60,000 nt of DNA, taken from positions 38,373,759 to 38,433,758 of the forward strand of contig CAIIXF020000009.1 of assembly GCA_903813345.2 (NCBI GenBank). The letters are read 5' to 3'. Each line of letters starts with the position of its first letter. Positions within the stretch are counted from its first letter, which is position 1. The position numbers and the translations under genes are program-made. The notes under the pieces are model-generated. The model did no database searches and had not been told where the DNA came from. It saw nothing but the letters and a program-made list of their open reading frames with translations. Shown piece after piece: positions 24,633-37,060 of the stretch. The DNA comes from Owenia fusiformis. Lineage: Eukaryota > Annelida > Polychaeta > Sabellida > Oweniidae.

Positions 24633-27600
24633 GCCTATCACATTCCATGTGCATAGCAACCTCTGCAGCAGGGGAACAGTTGTATGATATGTCATGCTGT
24701 GCAGTACAGCTGTTTCTGCACACCTCATTGCAGATCAACTCAATGATGAGAAAACAACAGTGCAGCATGCAACCATGGCAATAGCAATAAAACTTGATAG
24801 ACATAGGAGTATAACAAGCAAGCAATAACACTAAATCTAAGAGGTGGAACAGTAACTGTTATTTTGAAATAATGAGCAACTGATTATAATTATATTGAAA
24901 TGTATAGAAAACAAGCAAGTAATAAGTGTTATTTGCAATACTGTAGAAAACAAGCAATCAATTATAGTTGAGCAACTTGAGCAAGCGATCATAGTTGTGA
25001 ATTAGGAAGTGAATGGTTTTGTGATGTCATGTTTTACAGTATCCATATAGGATTCCCAGATAGCTAATTCTTGCTCCAACATATAACACATCAATATCAT
25101 ATTCATCAAATAGATTCAATGAAGTAGAAAAATGAAAAAGCACCAAGTTCAAGGTAAAAAATGAAAACAATCCAAACCCCTACAAACCATGTAAAATGCT
25201 TAAAACTCATATACAGTATTTTCAAATCTCAATATTCAGCTGGTAAATCTTATTATTAAATCAATCAAACTAAGATGTTTTTATTAGTCTGTTCATCTGT
25301 GAATGTTCATGATCCCAGCAGTGTATTCCCTTCAGTCAGATGCAATATCTGTGATAGACCAAGATGCCTAATGTTAGTTAACTTGTTCTTCAGATATCTC
25401 AGCAGCTTAACAGTGGCATATCTCTTTCAATATGTTATTTGCTATAATGAGCCTAACCTTTTTCTTTATGGGAACATGAAGCACTATTTTACCTCAATGT
25501 TTCAGTTTCAAGATAGTTCAGAGTTAGCGTAATGATTTGTTTGCAAAAGTGTTAAAAGTTTTCATATTATGTTTATCAGGTTTATCTATAACAAATATGT
25601 TAAAGCTAAACATGTAAAGCTTCACTGAAAAATATAGATAATTGGAACTTTTAGAATTATTAGAGTAAAATAACATATTTTCTTGTTTACAAGGTGCACA
25701 GGCTTGGTAAAAAGTAAATTATGATTTCTGTCACATTTAATCCTATTTTGTTATTCTAGATAATTTTGGCTTTGTTTATCCATGATGGGCCCTAGCTAGA
25801 TTCTTAAAATAATTATAAATGAAATAGTTAATATTTTTACGTTTTTATCTGTATAGGTACTATTTTCACCTTTTTCATGAGAATACCATTAATTGCAGGC
25901 CACAAGCTCCTGTCTTGTTGTATTAGATACAAACATATAACACTGAGCCTTTTGAATGCTCATCATTTAAATGCATTGTGAGCGTCAAACTAAAAGATTT
26001 GAAAATGTTGTGGCAACCCTGAGTTGAGATGTTCTTGGCACTTCCAATATAACTTTTGAAGCAATTTAACATTAATGGGTACTTTAACATGTATATATTA
26101 TGGTGCTGCCATCTATTTAGAGTAATCTGCCTTACTGAAAAACCATTTAAGAATGACCTTTTCTGAATCGGGCAAAATGATGGTCTCCCTAGGTGAATGA
26201 AAAATGAAGAGGTTTACATAAGAACCCAAATCAAATTCTCAAAACCTAAAAATAGCAAAGGTCAGAATGAAACTCTTGTAGAGTACAGAAGAGTACTCGG
26301 TGTATGTAGTCATTTGTCCAACATTTACCTACATGGACGACTTTGGCTCCCTGTCCTCTAATCCCTTTAAATGATAACAAAATGTATCAACTCATTGACA
26401 CTGTGTAACAAGTCATATTCCAGAATGGTAACTGTTTAAGTTAAATGTGACTGCAAATGATATCTGTGTATACTGCAATATATATATGTATTATATTAAA
26501 TTAGGTCAAACCCAAAACGATTTTATAGAATATCTCTACATTATGATTAATCAGGCCAAAAACCCCTACAAATGATATGAAATGTGTGATAGTACCTTGT
26601 AACAGGTAAACAAGCCAGCATTGTATTATCCTGCAATTATGTCTTTCTTCAAGTAGATTAAGAGTCTAAGAAACCCAGATATGTAAAAGTAACACTTCAA
26701 GTTGGGAGAGTTGAGAAGTAAACACTTGGGAAAATCAATCAAAACTTGTCTTGTTCTGTTTTGGAATCTTGATAGAGAACACTTCATTGGTCAGTTCCAG
26801 AGAGATATATGGATCCATCTTCACGTTCTCAGATTAAGTTTTCTATAAATATCATTATGATTAGATTGATGAGTTATTATTCATTTTCAATATTTGGTTG
26901 ATTTTTTGGGAAACTGTTTCATTAGATTTCTGTTTTAATTGATGAAATAGCTGAAAAGCTGAACTTTACATTTTTATATCAAGTTTCAACAATAAATCCC
27001 AAAATATTTATTTGACATCAGAACCCTTCTTAGAGTTCTTTTTGAGATGGTTTCATAGACTGATGCTTTCAGCATAAGGCCTAAACATTATCATTGTAAA
27101 ATACTTAACATATGTTGTAAGTTGTTAATTTGAAGATCATTTACTGAAAACCAGAGTATTATCTGACTGCTTCACATGCCTTTAGATTCTACTGGGGAAG
27201 GAAAATAAATATGTAAATGTTAAACCATGTAAGAGGAATTGTGGAATGTTGTGAGATTTTAAAAAGAATATTTTGTCTAATCATGGTTTCTACCCCATTT
27301 GAAACTCAATCCTGATTGGGTTTTTAAAAGTAAACATTTTCACTTGTCTACTTTAGGAGAATCAACATTTTTTATTTGGGTTTCAAAAAGCAAATGACAT
27401 TTATTTGACTGTCTTGATCAATTATAATTCTCCCCAATTCTTCCTAATTCTCCCCTCTAACCGTATACAGTATTTCTCCAAGGGAACTAGACTCTGAACT
27501 GGATTCAATGCTAACTTTCGGGCTTCAGGGAATACACCTTGCTAGAATCATTGAAAGAAGAACAAAATATTTGTACATAGGTGTAGGCTAAAAATGTGTT

Positions 27601-27669
27601 TGCCAATGTTTGAAAAATGAGAATGAGACGTATTGAAAAATAATTCATATTTGTTTCTTTTACTTTCAG

Positions 27670-27705
27670 GGTGAAAAGGGTGCACGTGGTTACCCAGGGT
27701 TCCCG
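27670..27705 (+). CDS. Collagen exon 6, 36 bp
   Basis: Four perfect triplets, GEKGARGYPGFP, phase 0. The acceptor ctttcag is strong. The donor gttcgt departs from consensus at +3, so this exon could be inefficiently included. KGAR and EKG contacts are typical of stable triple helix. Confidence 0.83.
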
Positions 27706-27970
27706 GTTCGTGACATCACAATACTAATGCCCTCTGCTGGGCTGAGCTTGAACTAAATCGCATCCATATACTTAAGTCAGACTAGCCATTTCGCATTAAC
27801 CAACATAGTTATAGATTCTTCAGTGAATTTCCCTTTGATGTTTTTATGTTCTCCTTCCCTATGTTATTGATGTACGTCCTGTAGTATTTTGGAAGTTTTA
27901 CTGTAATCTGATACAATTGATCTGGTACAATTGAACAATGAATCCAGGTATCATGGTTGAAACCAGATTG

Positions 27971-28350
27971 TATCATTGAAATAGGGATGTCATCATTGAA
28001 ATAGAGATGTCATCATTGAAATAGGGGTGTCATTGAAAAGGGATGTCATCATTGAAATAGGAATGTCATTACTGAATTAGGGATATCATCATTGAAATAG
28101 GGATGTCATCATTGAAAAGTGATGTCATTATTGAAATAGGGATGTCATCATTGAAAATGGATGTAATCATTGAAATAGGGGTGTCATCATTGTAAAAGGG
28201 ATGTCATCATTGAAAAGGATGAAATCATTGAAATAGGGACGTCATAATTGAAAAAGGATGAACTCATTGAAATAGGGATATCATCATTGAAAGAGGGATG
28301 TCATCATTGAAAAAGGATGTCATCATTGAAATAGGGATGTCATCATTGAA
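27971..28350 (+). repeat. Degenerate minisatellite, about 20-bp unit, near 19 copies
   Basis: Variants of 'atagggatgtcatcattgaa' run through about 380 bp, with units ranging from about 15 to 21 bp and many point changes. The divergence between copies suggests an old array, in contrast to the homogeneous array at 4602. Confidence 0.92.
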
Positions 28351-28815
28351 AAAGGAGTGTTCACTTTGAAGCCAGAATGTCTTCCAAACTAAAACACAAA
28401 AATTGTCAGTATCATCATTTGAATTGTTGTGTCATTATTAATCTTGGGTTGTTATCATTTAGCATTTCATCATTGAAACAACTTGACTATCATCGTCCAG
28501 TGTAAAACAATCACCTCATTATTTGGTTTTATAGAGTCCATTGGTAGTTGAATTTGCTGTCCATGTATGTGTGACTTTATATGTGTTAAGTAGGATATGA
28601 TTGTTTGTAAATAATATTTCATAGTCAAGATGTATTTAGAACACATCCTTTACACCTCTCTATGTTCAGTCATGTCATATATACTTACCCTATAAACTGC
28701 AAAGAATGTACATGTGCTGTATCAATGTAAAACAGTTGATAACTCAACCATATTTATTAAATCATATCAGTAACAATTGTCTCAGTTTTTTTGTACCTAA
28801 GGTTGTATGATATTG

Positions 28816-28829
28816 CCACCAGGTGGCGG
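28816..28829 (+). promoter_or_regulatory. Possible CTCF-type binding motif
   Basis: CCACCAGGTGGCGG fits the known core CCASYAGRKGGCRS at every position and stands out in otherwise AT-rich sequence. CTCF and its motif are conserved across bilaterians. A 14-base match can arise by chance and the core here is partly palindromic, so binding is unproven. Confidence 0.35.
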
Positions 28830-29741
28830 TGTGTCACATTTCTAGTCTGGGCATTTCAGACAAACTCCTAAAGGACTGATATGAATTTTTGGGGAATAAT
28901 AGATAGTTTTCAGTACAATATTGTGCACCATGTGTCTAATTGCCATTCATGAAGTGCTATATTGCACAGATGTTGAGTTACTAATTGTTAAACAGCAAAA
29001 TAAATGTTTATGTATTTTTGCATATTTGTATAGTTAAAGAATTGTAATGCCTTCCTTAACTAGAAACTATAAATGTATTGTGACATAGTGAAATGGATTA
29101 AGATGTGCAACATGGTTTAGTTGATGTAATATAACTGATATGAAGATAACATGGCTCCAAAGCAGTCCAGTTGAATCAATTCCTCACCTCATTTGATCCA
29201 TTTATCACCAAACAGATTTTTGCTTAAAATCACTCTGGATGTTAAATCATGTTGTGCATTTTAGTCCATTATATTCTAAAATACGTTTAAAGTATTATTC
29301 ATCGTGTTTGCATTGTCTTTAGATGAATAAAAAATGCATGGCAACCTTGACCCCAATTTCCCTTCTCAAATGACCTTGACCCCTTTAGAAAGAAGCATGT
29401 GTTGCTATCACCTATTTACACCCGCATGGCTATATTTACCTGTAAATGAATACAATCACAGGTAAGGCCTGCAATCATGTGTTAATCATTTACATTGATG
29501 ATGATCATATTAAGTGATATTAAATCATGTTATTGTATATCATTTTATTTCATATATTATTATACACATGTTATGCTCATGCTAGTTCATGCTAGTTTAT
29601 GTCTTTTCGTGTTAGTTAAATATTTGCTTTATATACATTGAAATATTATGAGAAATCACCAAGGGCAATATAAAAAGAAAGAAGTAGCACTTGAAATTAA
29701 AACTTGAATTTAGATATTTACCTAAACATTTTATGTTTCAG

Positions 29742-29777
29742 GGTCCTATTGGACTTGATGGGCAGAAAGGCGACCAG
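29742..29777 (+). CDS. Collagen exon 7, 36 bp
   Basis: Four perfect triplets, GPIGLDGQKGDQ, phase 0. Acceptor ttatgtttcag, donor gtttgt. Only 174 bp of intron separates it from exon 8, one of the shortest introns here. Confidence 0.87.
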
Positions 29778-29951
29778 GTTTGTAGCAAGATAAAAATCTA
29801 GACAAAAACCCATTGAATAAATTCAGTTTATGCTATTCCGCTTCACTAATGCTTATATATAATTTATTGCATGTATTTATGTTATAATCCTCCCCATGAT
29901 CATTTCAGGAGTGATGCCTTAATTTTTCTGCAATTTTATTCCTATTTTCAG

Positions 29952-29987
29952 GGAGCCCCTGGTATAAAAGGAGATACTGGAAAAACA
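29952..29987 (+). CDS. Collagen exon 8, 36 bp
   Basis: Four perfect triplets, GAPGIKGDTGKT, phase 0. Acceptor cctattttcag, donor gtaagt (consensus). Confidence 0.9.
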
Positions 29988-32431
29988 GTAAGTGTTTTAA
30001 CCCTTCAGTTTTTAAGTGTCATTATGCTGTTTGAAATGAAAAATTTAATTTCTAATTCAATTTCCATTTCCAAAATGATGTTTTATCTTTAAGATCTTTA
30101 TCTTGGTGGAATATACTTCAGATGCCATTAGATTAGAGAGATGATTAGGTAAAAGAAGTTTTGGTTTAGTGATACTTTGATTAGTCTTCCAAAGTAAGAC
30201 ATTTTATAGAGGGGAGTTTGTCCTCCAAATAAGGCATATTGTGTTACATTAACAAGTAATATAGGAATTTACCTGATCCTTACCATTCAAAGTAGAAAGG
30301 GGAACAATCATTATGTCTGGGGATCTCACCTTTTGCAGGAAACTATTTTTGGCCTGAATATGATACAAAAGTAACTTAAGCTTGAATAAAACAATATATT
30401 TCCCACATTTTGGAAAATATTAAGACTTTGATGTAAGAGGGTCTATTACCAAGGGTCACCCCACCTAAGATCCAATGATATGCACCTACATATTAAAGTG
30501 GGAAATAATTTGCGATAGGTTAGAGTTTCTGCAATACAATATATGTTGACCAAATAGCTAAGGCATGGGAAAGATTTATATTTCAAAGATAGACAAGATA
30601 TAGTGTTGGAAATTTTGCTCTTTGTCATAACATTTACACTGATACATTCTAAAATAAATTGCCTGTCCCTTGAAGTTAATATGACTTGTCTTTGGTGGAG
30701 ATATTTCAAAGATCAAACATTTAAACGGCTGCAAGCAAAATGGCAGTATTTTTGGTGAATATCATTTTTAACAAAAATTTCTACTTCCATTTCTACCCCA
30801 TTCTTGAGATAATTTCAAACTGAACAAATAGTATTATCAAATAATTTGATTTAAATGAAAGATTTTTAAGATATGAATCTAAATTTTCTTAAAAATGTCC
30901 TTTCTAGTAATCTTGATCAAACCTAATGAGAAAAGGTGAAAATTTAGTACTTTTTATGGGAATTTGAAGATATGCCATAAAACCTACTTTACATATTAAA
31001 GCTGTGTTTAAGATTAGATTATGTCACATAGAGAATATGATTTTGACTGAAATAAATGCTTTGGTGTATTTTTTCATTTATGGCTCAAATTACCTTATTT
31101 TTGTCTAAGAACAAACTGTTTTCAAGCCTTGTGTTGAATATGTCAAAACATAGCATCAGTTCCTATCAATACAATTCTCCATTTTGAAATGATCAACAGT
31201 TTTGACAAAGCTGTTGATTTTTCTAATTCTAGCAAGCAAGAGAGTTAAAATGTTTGAGAAGTTATTTAATTTTTTAATTTTTACCTGAATTTATCTTAAG
31301 GTAAAATGCCATTTCAGCAGAATTAGTGTTCCTGTGTTTAATAATATTCAAGTGTAACAATTTAGGTATAATATACTTTCATCAAAATGAATTTTGGGCA
31401 ATAATTTTAAATTTCCACCTTGGTAAAATTATCGTGCACTTACATGTAGACGCATTTCTGATTGAAGATTACTTTTCATATTGCTTAGTAGTATTGGGAT
31501 AGCAAAGTTATTTTATACCAAGAAATGGCAACCACATTTTGTAAGTAGAGATGTATTATCAATGTAGCACAGGGAGCAACAGTAAACAATATTGGGAATA
31601 TCAAAGATTAACTGAAATTCTTTACTAACTTTAAACTTTACCATGCCAAAACACCTGGTTTCCGGTAGCAACCATCGGTATGAATTTTCAACAACCAAAT
31701 TCAAGGTTATATTCTTGTCATACTGTATGTAATGCACATGTACATCTTCATGTGTGCTTGTATCTTCCATTCCCTAGATTTTCCATACCAGAGATCCCAG
31801 CCTTTGTATAAAGATATTAGCATCCTCCAAATGCAGAGCTTTAGACATCATCCCCTGTGAATGAAGAAACACAGTGGGTGATCTCTGGAGCTCTTGGTTC
31901 AAAAGATTAGGTTTTTAGTATTCTATAATAATATCTCATTTTGCCAATAACCATATTAACCCAATCACAAAAGGAAGTAGGTACAATTGCATATTGTTTT
32001 GTACAGCCATGCATTTCCATGAAATCAACGCTCAATGCAGCAAATTGATGCCTAATATGTACGCACTACTCCACGTTGTCACATATTTAATGTTTTATTT
32101 TCTCCTTATTAACCACATTCAAACATAAATGTAGATTTAAACAAAAACACAAACGCAAATACTTTAAATGGAGTCAAATTCAATAAGAATATGGAGGTAA
32201 GGTTTGGACTTTAGTTCTTGAAGAATAAAATTTCTCTATAAAATCAGTTTAATTTACAGTTTTAAACTGAAGTGATTTGAAAAATTATCCAGCCTCATCC
32301 TGATATGTGTATCATCTCTCTGTGTTGCGTGAAATACAGAGATGATGAAGGAGTAGCTTACCACTATGGTCCAGCATATTCATGTTGAATCCTTATATAG
32401 ACTGCATTACTACTTCAGTTTATTCTTACAG
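29988..32431. other. Intron 8
   Basis: 2.4 kb of AT-rich sequence; no repeat array, inverted-repeat element or exon recognised. It ends in a ttattcttacag acceptor. Confidence 0.75.
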
Positions 32432-32503
32432 GGACGTATAGGAGAGAAGGGAAGTAAAGGTGACCCAGGCCTGCCAGGATTTGATGGTGTGCCAGGACCA
32501 AAG
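32432..32503 (+). CDS. Collagen exon 9, 72 bp
   Basis: Eight perfect triplets, from GRIGEKGSKGDPG to FDGVPGPK, phase 0. Acceptor ttattcttacag, donor gtaaga. This is the last collagen exon before the first NC segment. Confidence 0.93.
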
Positions 32504-33610
32504 GTAAGACCTGACCTCATCTAGGAGTTTTAGATAATCAAAAGTCAATGCTGAGTAGATCACTGACTCTATTTGATAAACACAGTAAACCATTATTCTT
32601 GATCTTGTCTTGGTCATCTTTGCTCGGGTAGGGAGACTGGGTTGGCTTCCCATACATTGGTTTCCCTATATTTTCCTAAGACCTCATATGTATTTCATAT
32701 GCACAAAATTGGCCATTCAGACACATATAGCATGTTTCCTAGTCATAATACTACAATAATTCTACCAATCATACTCCAAAAGAATTTCATATATCAATAT
32801 TGGAAAGATGCATGGGGATACCAAGCTTCACAAGGATACTGAGGATTACATACAAAACAATTTTATTAATCAAAGAATTTGGTTTGGTGTCTTTCAAAGT
32901 GAGAATTTTACCCAGCATTAGACTTGTAATATTATATTCCAATAAGAGTTCTAGACAATGTTAATAACAAAGTATGAGAGTTCTAGACAATATTAATAAC
33001 AAGTTTGCACTCTGTATGTAATTTTTTTCACTTTCTCTATATCTGTTTTATGTATTTTTGTAGCTTTATGTCGATATTTATTAGTTTTAGTTTTGTAAAA
33101 TATATTATTCTTATGCACACATGTAGTTTCTAAATAAGTGATCATTCCCCTTGTTGCACCTTTGTTGAATAACCTTAAAATACCATGCTGGACTCAGAAA
33201 TAATGTGCTCTAAATTATTCAATAACACATCAATTATAGCCATTACGATCAGATACTGTAGTAGTTGTAACAGTAAAAGCACTATGAATCTACAAATTAA
33301 ATTGCATTTTGTATATATGAAGAATAATCTTGTTTGAATTGTCATCCTGTTGCCACATATCTGGAGTAGAATGCCTTTCCAATGCGCTGTACAATTACTT
33401 GGGGGTGGGGGGGGGGGTAGGAGGGTGAGGGTGTCTTGAACAAACATGGTATTTTAGGGTTCAATAGTACTTTGTATTATTTCCAGACCTGAAGCACCAA
33501 TATTATGTTTATTTCTGTTGTTATCTCTTGTGTGATATTTTTCAGATCTTTCAGTTACCCTCAGACAGTCTTCTAACCCAAATTAAAAAGCATTTAATAA
33601 TTATAGGATA

Positions 33611-33743
33611 TCCTATGATTTTGAGGAATATCATTTTTATCTACGAGGTGATATTGATATCTGCACGAGAGAGCGAAGCGAACGAGTGCATATATCAATA
33701 TCACCGAGTAGATTAAAATGATATTCTGAAAAAAATCATAGGA
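33611..33743. repeat. Long imperfect hairpin
   Basis: The left arm 33611-33666 (tcctatgattttgaggaata and onward to ctgcac) pairs with the right arm 33686-33743 (gtgcatatatcaatatcacc and onward to atcatagga) around a loop with 'gcgaagcgaac'. It is the same two-hairpin design as at 23894-24363. Confidence 0.88.
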
Positions 33744-33751
33744 TGTTCTTA

Positions 33752-34020
33752 TTATCCTACACTTGCAAGGAGTGTACTAAATGTATAATATCATTGCAAA
33801 ATGAATACCATACCAAATAGAGTCAATTTGGCGGGAAATCAACAAGCGGAGTATATCGTCACAATATCCTCCGCATATTGGGTTTTCCGGAGTATATCGT
33901 CACGATATCCTCCGCCCGGAGTATATCGTAACGATATCCTCCGGATATTCATTTTGCCAATAAATATCAAATTTATTTTTTAATGTTATTATACATTTAG
34001 TACACTAAGTGTAGGATAAT
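33752..34020. mobile_element. Inverted-repeat element with internal palindromes
   Basis: The ends 'attatcctacacttgcaagg' (33752) and 'cactaagtgtaggataat' (ending 34020) are inverted over about 33 bp, including 'tgtactaaatgtataata', with a small gap. The interior repeats 'ggagtatatcgtcacgatat' plus 'cctccg' two to three times, each itself palindromic. No ORF. Confidence 0.83.
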
Positions 34021-34487
34021 TACCCATATTATGATGAGCAAATCTGAAAACATATTAGTGTTTAAAAATAGCTATAAAGTTTAAGTTATATAAATATTAT
34101 TGACACGTTCGGCCAAACGGTTGGAGGGTAAAAGGACAAATTCCAAAACATAATAATAACTCATCTAATGTAAACACATTCAGTTCCATTTATATGCATC
34201 CCATTGAATTACATATTCTACAATAACCTCTTGAATTTTTTCTAAAATTCCGGTTGTGATGAAAATAATTTGGAAATCAGTGAATTTTTCAGGGCCAATA
34301 TTAATATCAATGTTTTATTGTTGGCTTGTAATCATCATCACTTTAAAGTTTGACATTTATTTTTATTTAGTAATTTGTATCTAGTATTGTCCCCATTTTG
34401 CTTCTTGTATTTAAAACTGTTTAGGTGCCTGTACTTATTGTCAGTTGTTTGTTTGTTTATAGGTTCTTGCTTGTTCTTTGATTGCAG

Positions 34488-34589
34488 AATTATGATTACT
34501 ATGACCAGTATAATGGTTATAATAAATACTATCCATCTTACCGCAAACCACAAATCACAATGCGAGCACGTATCGGCAACAATCTTTTG
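34488..34589 (+). CDS. Non-collagenous exon 10, Tyr-rich
   Basis: 102 bp, open in phase 0 from a good acceptor (tgattgcag) to donor gtatga. It encodes 34 residues without Gly-X-Y. The first half is strongly Tyr/Asn-rich (NYDYYDQYNGYNKYYPSYRK), the second half contains ITMRARIGNN. It follows the collagen exon ending GVPGPK. Tyr-rich stretches can be sites of cross-linking or sulfation; neither is shown. The I-x-M-R-A motif recurs in exon 25 at 51728. Another frame is also open through this stretch, so frame choice rests on phase consistency. Confidence 0.65.
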
Positions 34590-35487
34590 GTATGATGCAA
34601 CAGTATCACCTTTATTATGACATCACAATGTTCAGCTTTTATTGTTGACAGTCTCCCTTGTTTAGCTCAAACCGTGCTCCAGCTTATTATATAATCATAC
34701 ATAAAGTGATCATCCTAATATGAATCTTCACAGTTGATTGATAAGATTTTAACTTGACAATTGCAATGTTGCAGATCCAATTGGATGTCTTGTCAAGCAG
34801 CACTCTTTATATGGCAACCTTTTTAAAACAGAATTGTTATCATTCCATTGGTGTTGAATTTACATGATCAGCATTTTTGTATTACGTGCATTTATTTAAG
34901 AAATATTCACAAAATCACTCTTGCACATTTTGAGTAATCTTTTAAAACTATAAAATGTACCATAAAGAGTGGCACGCAGGAAACTATGTAATGACTATGG
35001 GAGACTGTTCCATTTTGCTTTTCTCCAATTGCAATCTTAACTCTGTTAAGCGATAACTCTTATGTTATTTAAAGATGTCACCACTGGCACTGATTCGTGG
35101 CTGTACTTCCACTGCACATATAATTGTACATACTTTTGCAGACTCACCATTCACTGATCCAGTTGATGCAGATTCTAAAGCTTTCCCCCAGTTATATAAT
35201 TTTTTAAGGTGCAACCTTTGCGTGATTGAAAACAATTAAATTCTTGTAAGCCTTCACTGGGAATGTTGAGCTGTAATTAAACTGAGTGGTAGCTTAAACC
35301 TAAGATGTATATACATACTTAAGTATGTTATTCTCAGCTTCAATAATATATCCTTCTAATTGAATAACCAAATATTAAGTTGTAGATTTGTCCCAAACAA
35401 TATCACCATTTTATTTTTAATGTACAAATTACCTTGTTATGAACTATATTTTAATGATTTGTTTCTTTATGTATTCTAATGTATCAG

Positions 35488-35532
35488 ATGCCTGTACCCT
35501 ATGTGTGTGCAAGATATATACCATGTACCCCA
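35488..35532 (+). CDS. Candidate small Cys-containing exon (uncertain)
   Basis: Between acceptor tgtatcag and possible donor gtgtga lies a phase-0 stretch of 15 codons, MPVPYVCARYIPCTP. It would insert two Cys between exons 10 and 11. Another frame of the same DNA stays open much longer (DACTLCVCKIYTMYP, to a TGA at 35619-35621) but has no in-phase donor. It may be an alternative exon or chance. It is not counted among the 30 exons. Confidence 0.28.
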
Positions 35533-35898
35533 GTGTGAACTATAACCATCTTGCACCAAGACCTTCGATGACAACTGCAAGATTGACGCATCCATCATGG
35601 AGCAAGTACATAGACCAGTGAAGTTGTGGTGTCCATGCCATCATCGATATCAATTGCTCTCATAATGATTTGAAATGGACCAATAAGCCAATCAGATCGA
35701 CGAACGAAATACATGTATTACATAGTAAAACCTGTCGTAGTACTTTTGTTAATACCTTTTAAAGTCGACAAGGTCTTTCTGCAAAACTATTTACCTACAA
35801 TATCTTACTCATGGGATGTGTATCATATCTTGGTCCCAGACATATGTTGCTTGGCACCCATCACTGTTATACTAACCCCTTTGTCCTGATATTTACAG

Positions 35899-35973
35899 GG
35901 GGTTAAACGATCAATTCGATTGGACGATGGCTCGAATTTGGGTTTTGCTGAAGTCATAACATTAAATATGAAG
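35899..35973 (+). CDS. Non-collagenous exon 11 with KRSIR site
   Basis: 75 bp, phase 0, acceptor gatatttacag, donor gtacta. The peptide starts GVKRSIRLDDGSN and continues FAEVITLNMK. It begins with Gly, as the collagen exons do, but shows no Gly-X-Y. KRSIR resembles a furin-type R-x-[KR]-R or R-x-x-R-like basic site only loosely (K-R-S-I-R). The hydrophobic/basic tail leads into exon 12. Confidence 0.66.
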
Positions 35974-36591
35974 GTACTACAATGCATGACAAGCCCAGTG
36001 ATTTCTAATTTTTTAATGAGTCTCATTTTGATTTGATTTAATATAAACTTGGAAAAGTATTAATTTTCTTGACTTTTCTTGAAGGTTATATTTCTTTTAA
36101 TTTTAGAAGTAGTTGTAGTTTAGTGATTGATTTTGAACATTTCCATGCCTTATTCCAAGTTGATGTGCCAAAGTTGTTCAATTTATTCAAGCTGTTCATT
36201 TTGTGTAAGTGTCTATCATATGAAAATACCACACCTCATCCTCAACCAGCTATCTTGTTTGTGAGTAGAAAGTATTCTTATGTTTGCCCAGTGTGTTTTC
36301 AATACATACTAAATGTTTAAAGAGAAGGTGATAAATGTTCATTGTTGATGAAGTGGAAATTTGTCATCCCACCAAACAAAGTTTGTAGAGATGTAAAGAA
36401 GTCATCCATCTATCTCCCATCTGTTTGGATGATAAACTTTTAAACTGGTTGTCAGATTTGGTGTAAATGCTAAAGGTTGCATGATGGCTTTTGGGCAGAA
36501 CCTTTGCTCAAAGGAATGAATATCCAGTATATCCGCTCAATTCAAAATGGCTGCCATTTACATAGAAAATGTAATCTTTGCTCATGAATCT

Positions 36592-37060
36592 AAGGCCAAA
36601 ATGCCCTAATACGTCACTTCCGCTGAATAGAAAAAAGTAGTATTCAAAAATAAATGTAGTCCCAACACAATTGTGATCATGACGAGTCAGTAAGCTAGTA
36701 TGTAGGCACAGTTGTAATCTTTTTGCAACGGCAACATGCCATTTCTTCTGAAAATGCGTTTATTTGGGTTATCTGAAGGAAAATTTCGAGTCAAGTGGCG
36801 TATTAATTTTGCCTTCATTTTTGTGAATTTCAATTTGTGTCTGCAGAGAGAGGGGGTAGTGTCACAATTGACCAATTATTTCAAAAAGTAGATGATTGGC
36901 CCCTATTGAGTTTAGTGTCAAGATGTAGCTTAGACATAGCTTTAGAACCTCAGATAGGCCAGTGAGGCCACATAAATCCATAACTCGAGATAAAAAGTCA
37001 GGCGTTTGCCCTTTTGCCCATTGACTAGTATGGTGACGTGAATTAGGGCAGTTTTGCCTA
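36592..37060 (+). repeat. Terminal direct repeat, left copy
   Basis: Essentially identical to 37921-38389 at a constant offset of 1329 bp. For example, a 62-codon minus-strand ORF is the same in both. Its own ends are inverted: taggccaaaa...gtcac against gtgacg...ttttgccta. Confidence 0.95.

Larger units (their letters stand above)
18733..27669. other. Intron 5, 8.9 kb, rich in fold-back elements
   Basis: The longest intron. It contains inverted-repeat elements at 18839, 21141 and 23894-24363, a split 24-bp repeat array (23807, 24370) and diverged repeat-like text near 21822-22260 ('agcactggtggatctaggg'; 'catagccaggaggttcgttg'). No collagen exon was found. Non-collagen exons cannot be excluded by eye. 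Confidence 0.7.
27706..29741. other. Intron 6
   Basis: 2.0 kb with the 20-bp minisatellite (27971) and a perfect match to the conserved CTCF core motif (28816). No exon recognised. Confidence 0.75.
32504..34487. other. Intron 9
   Basis: 2.0 kb. It contains a duplicated 'gagttctagacaat' word near 32946-33000, a G-rich run at 33400-33418 and the double fold-back structure at 33611-34020. No exon recognised. Confidence 0.75.

Noticed and set aside
24273-24728. 151-codon minus-strand and 90-codon plus-strand repetitive ORFs
   Set aside because: Both are products of the 24-bp tandem array (divisible by three), open on both strands at once.
35439-35621. 60-codon ORF with DACTLCVCK
   Set aside because: Looks protein-like but has no in-phase donor before its stop, and would need a phase-1 partner that exon 10 does not provide; mentioned under the 35488 candidate.
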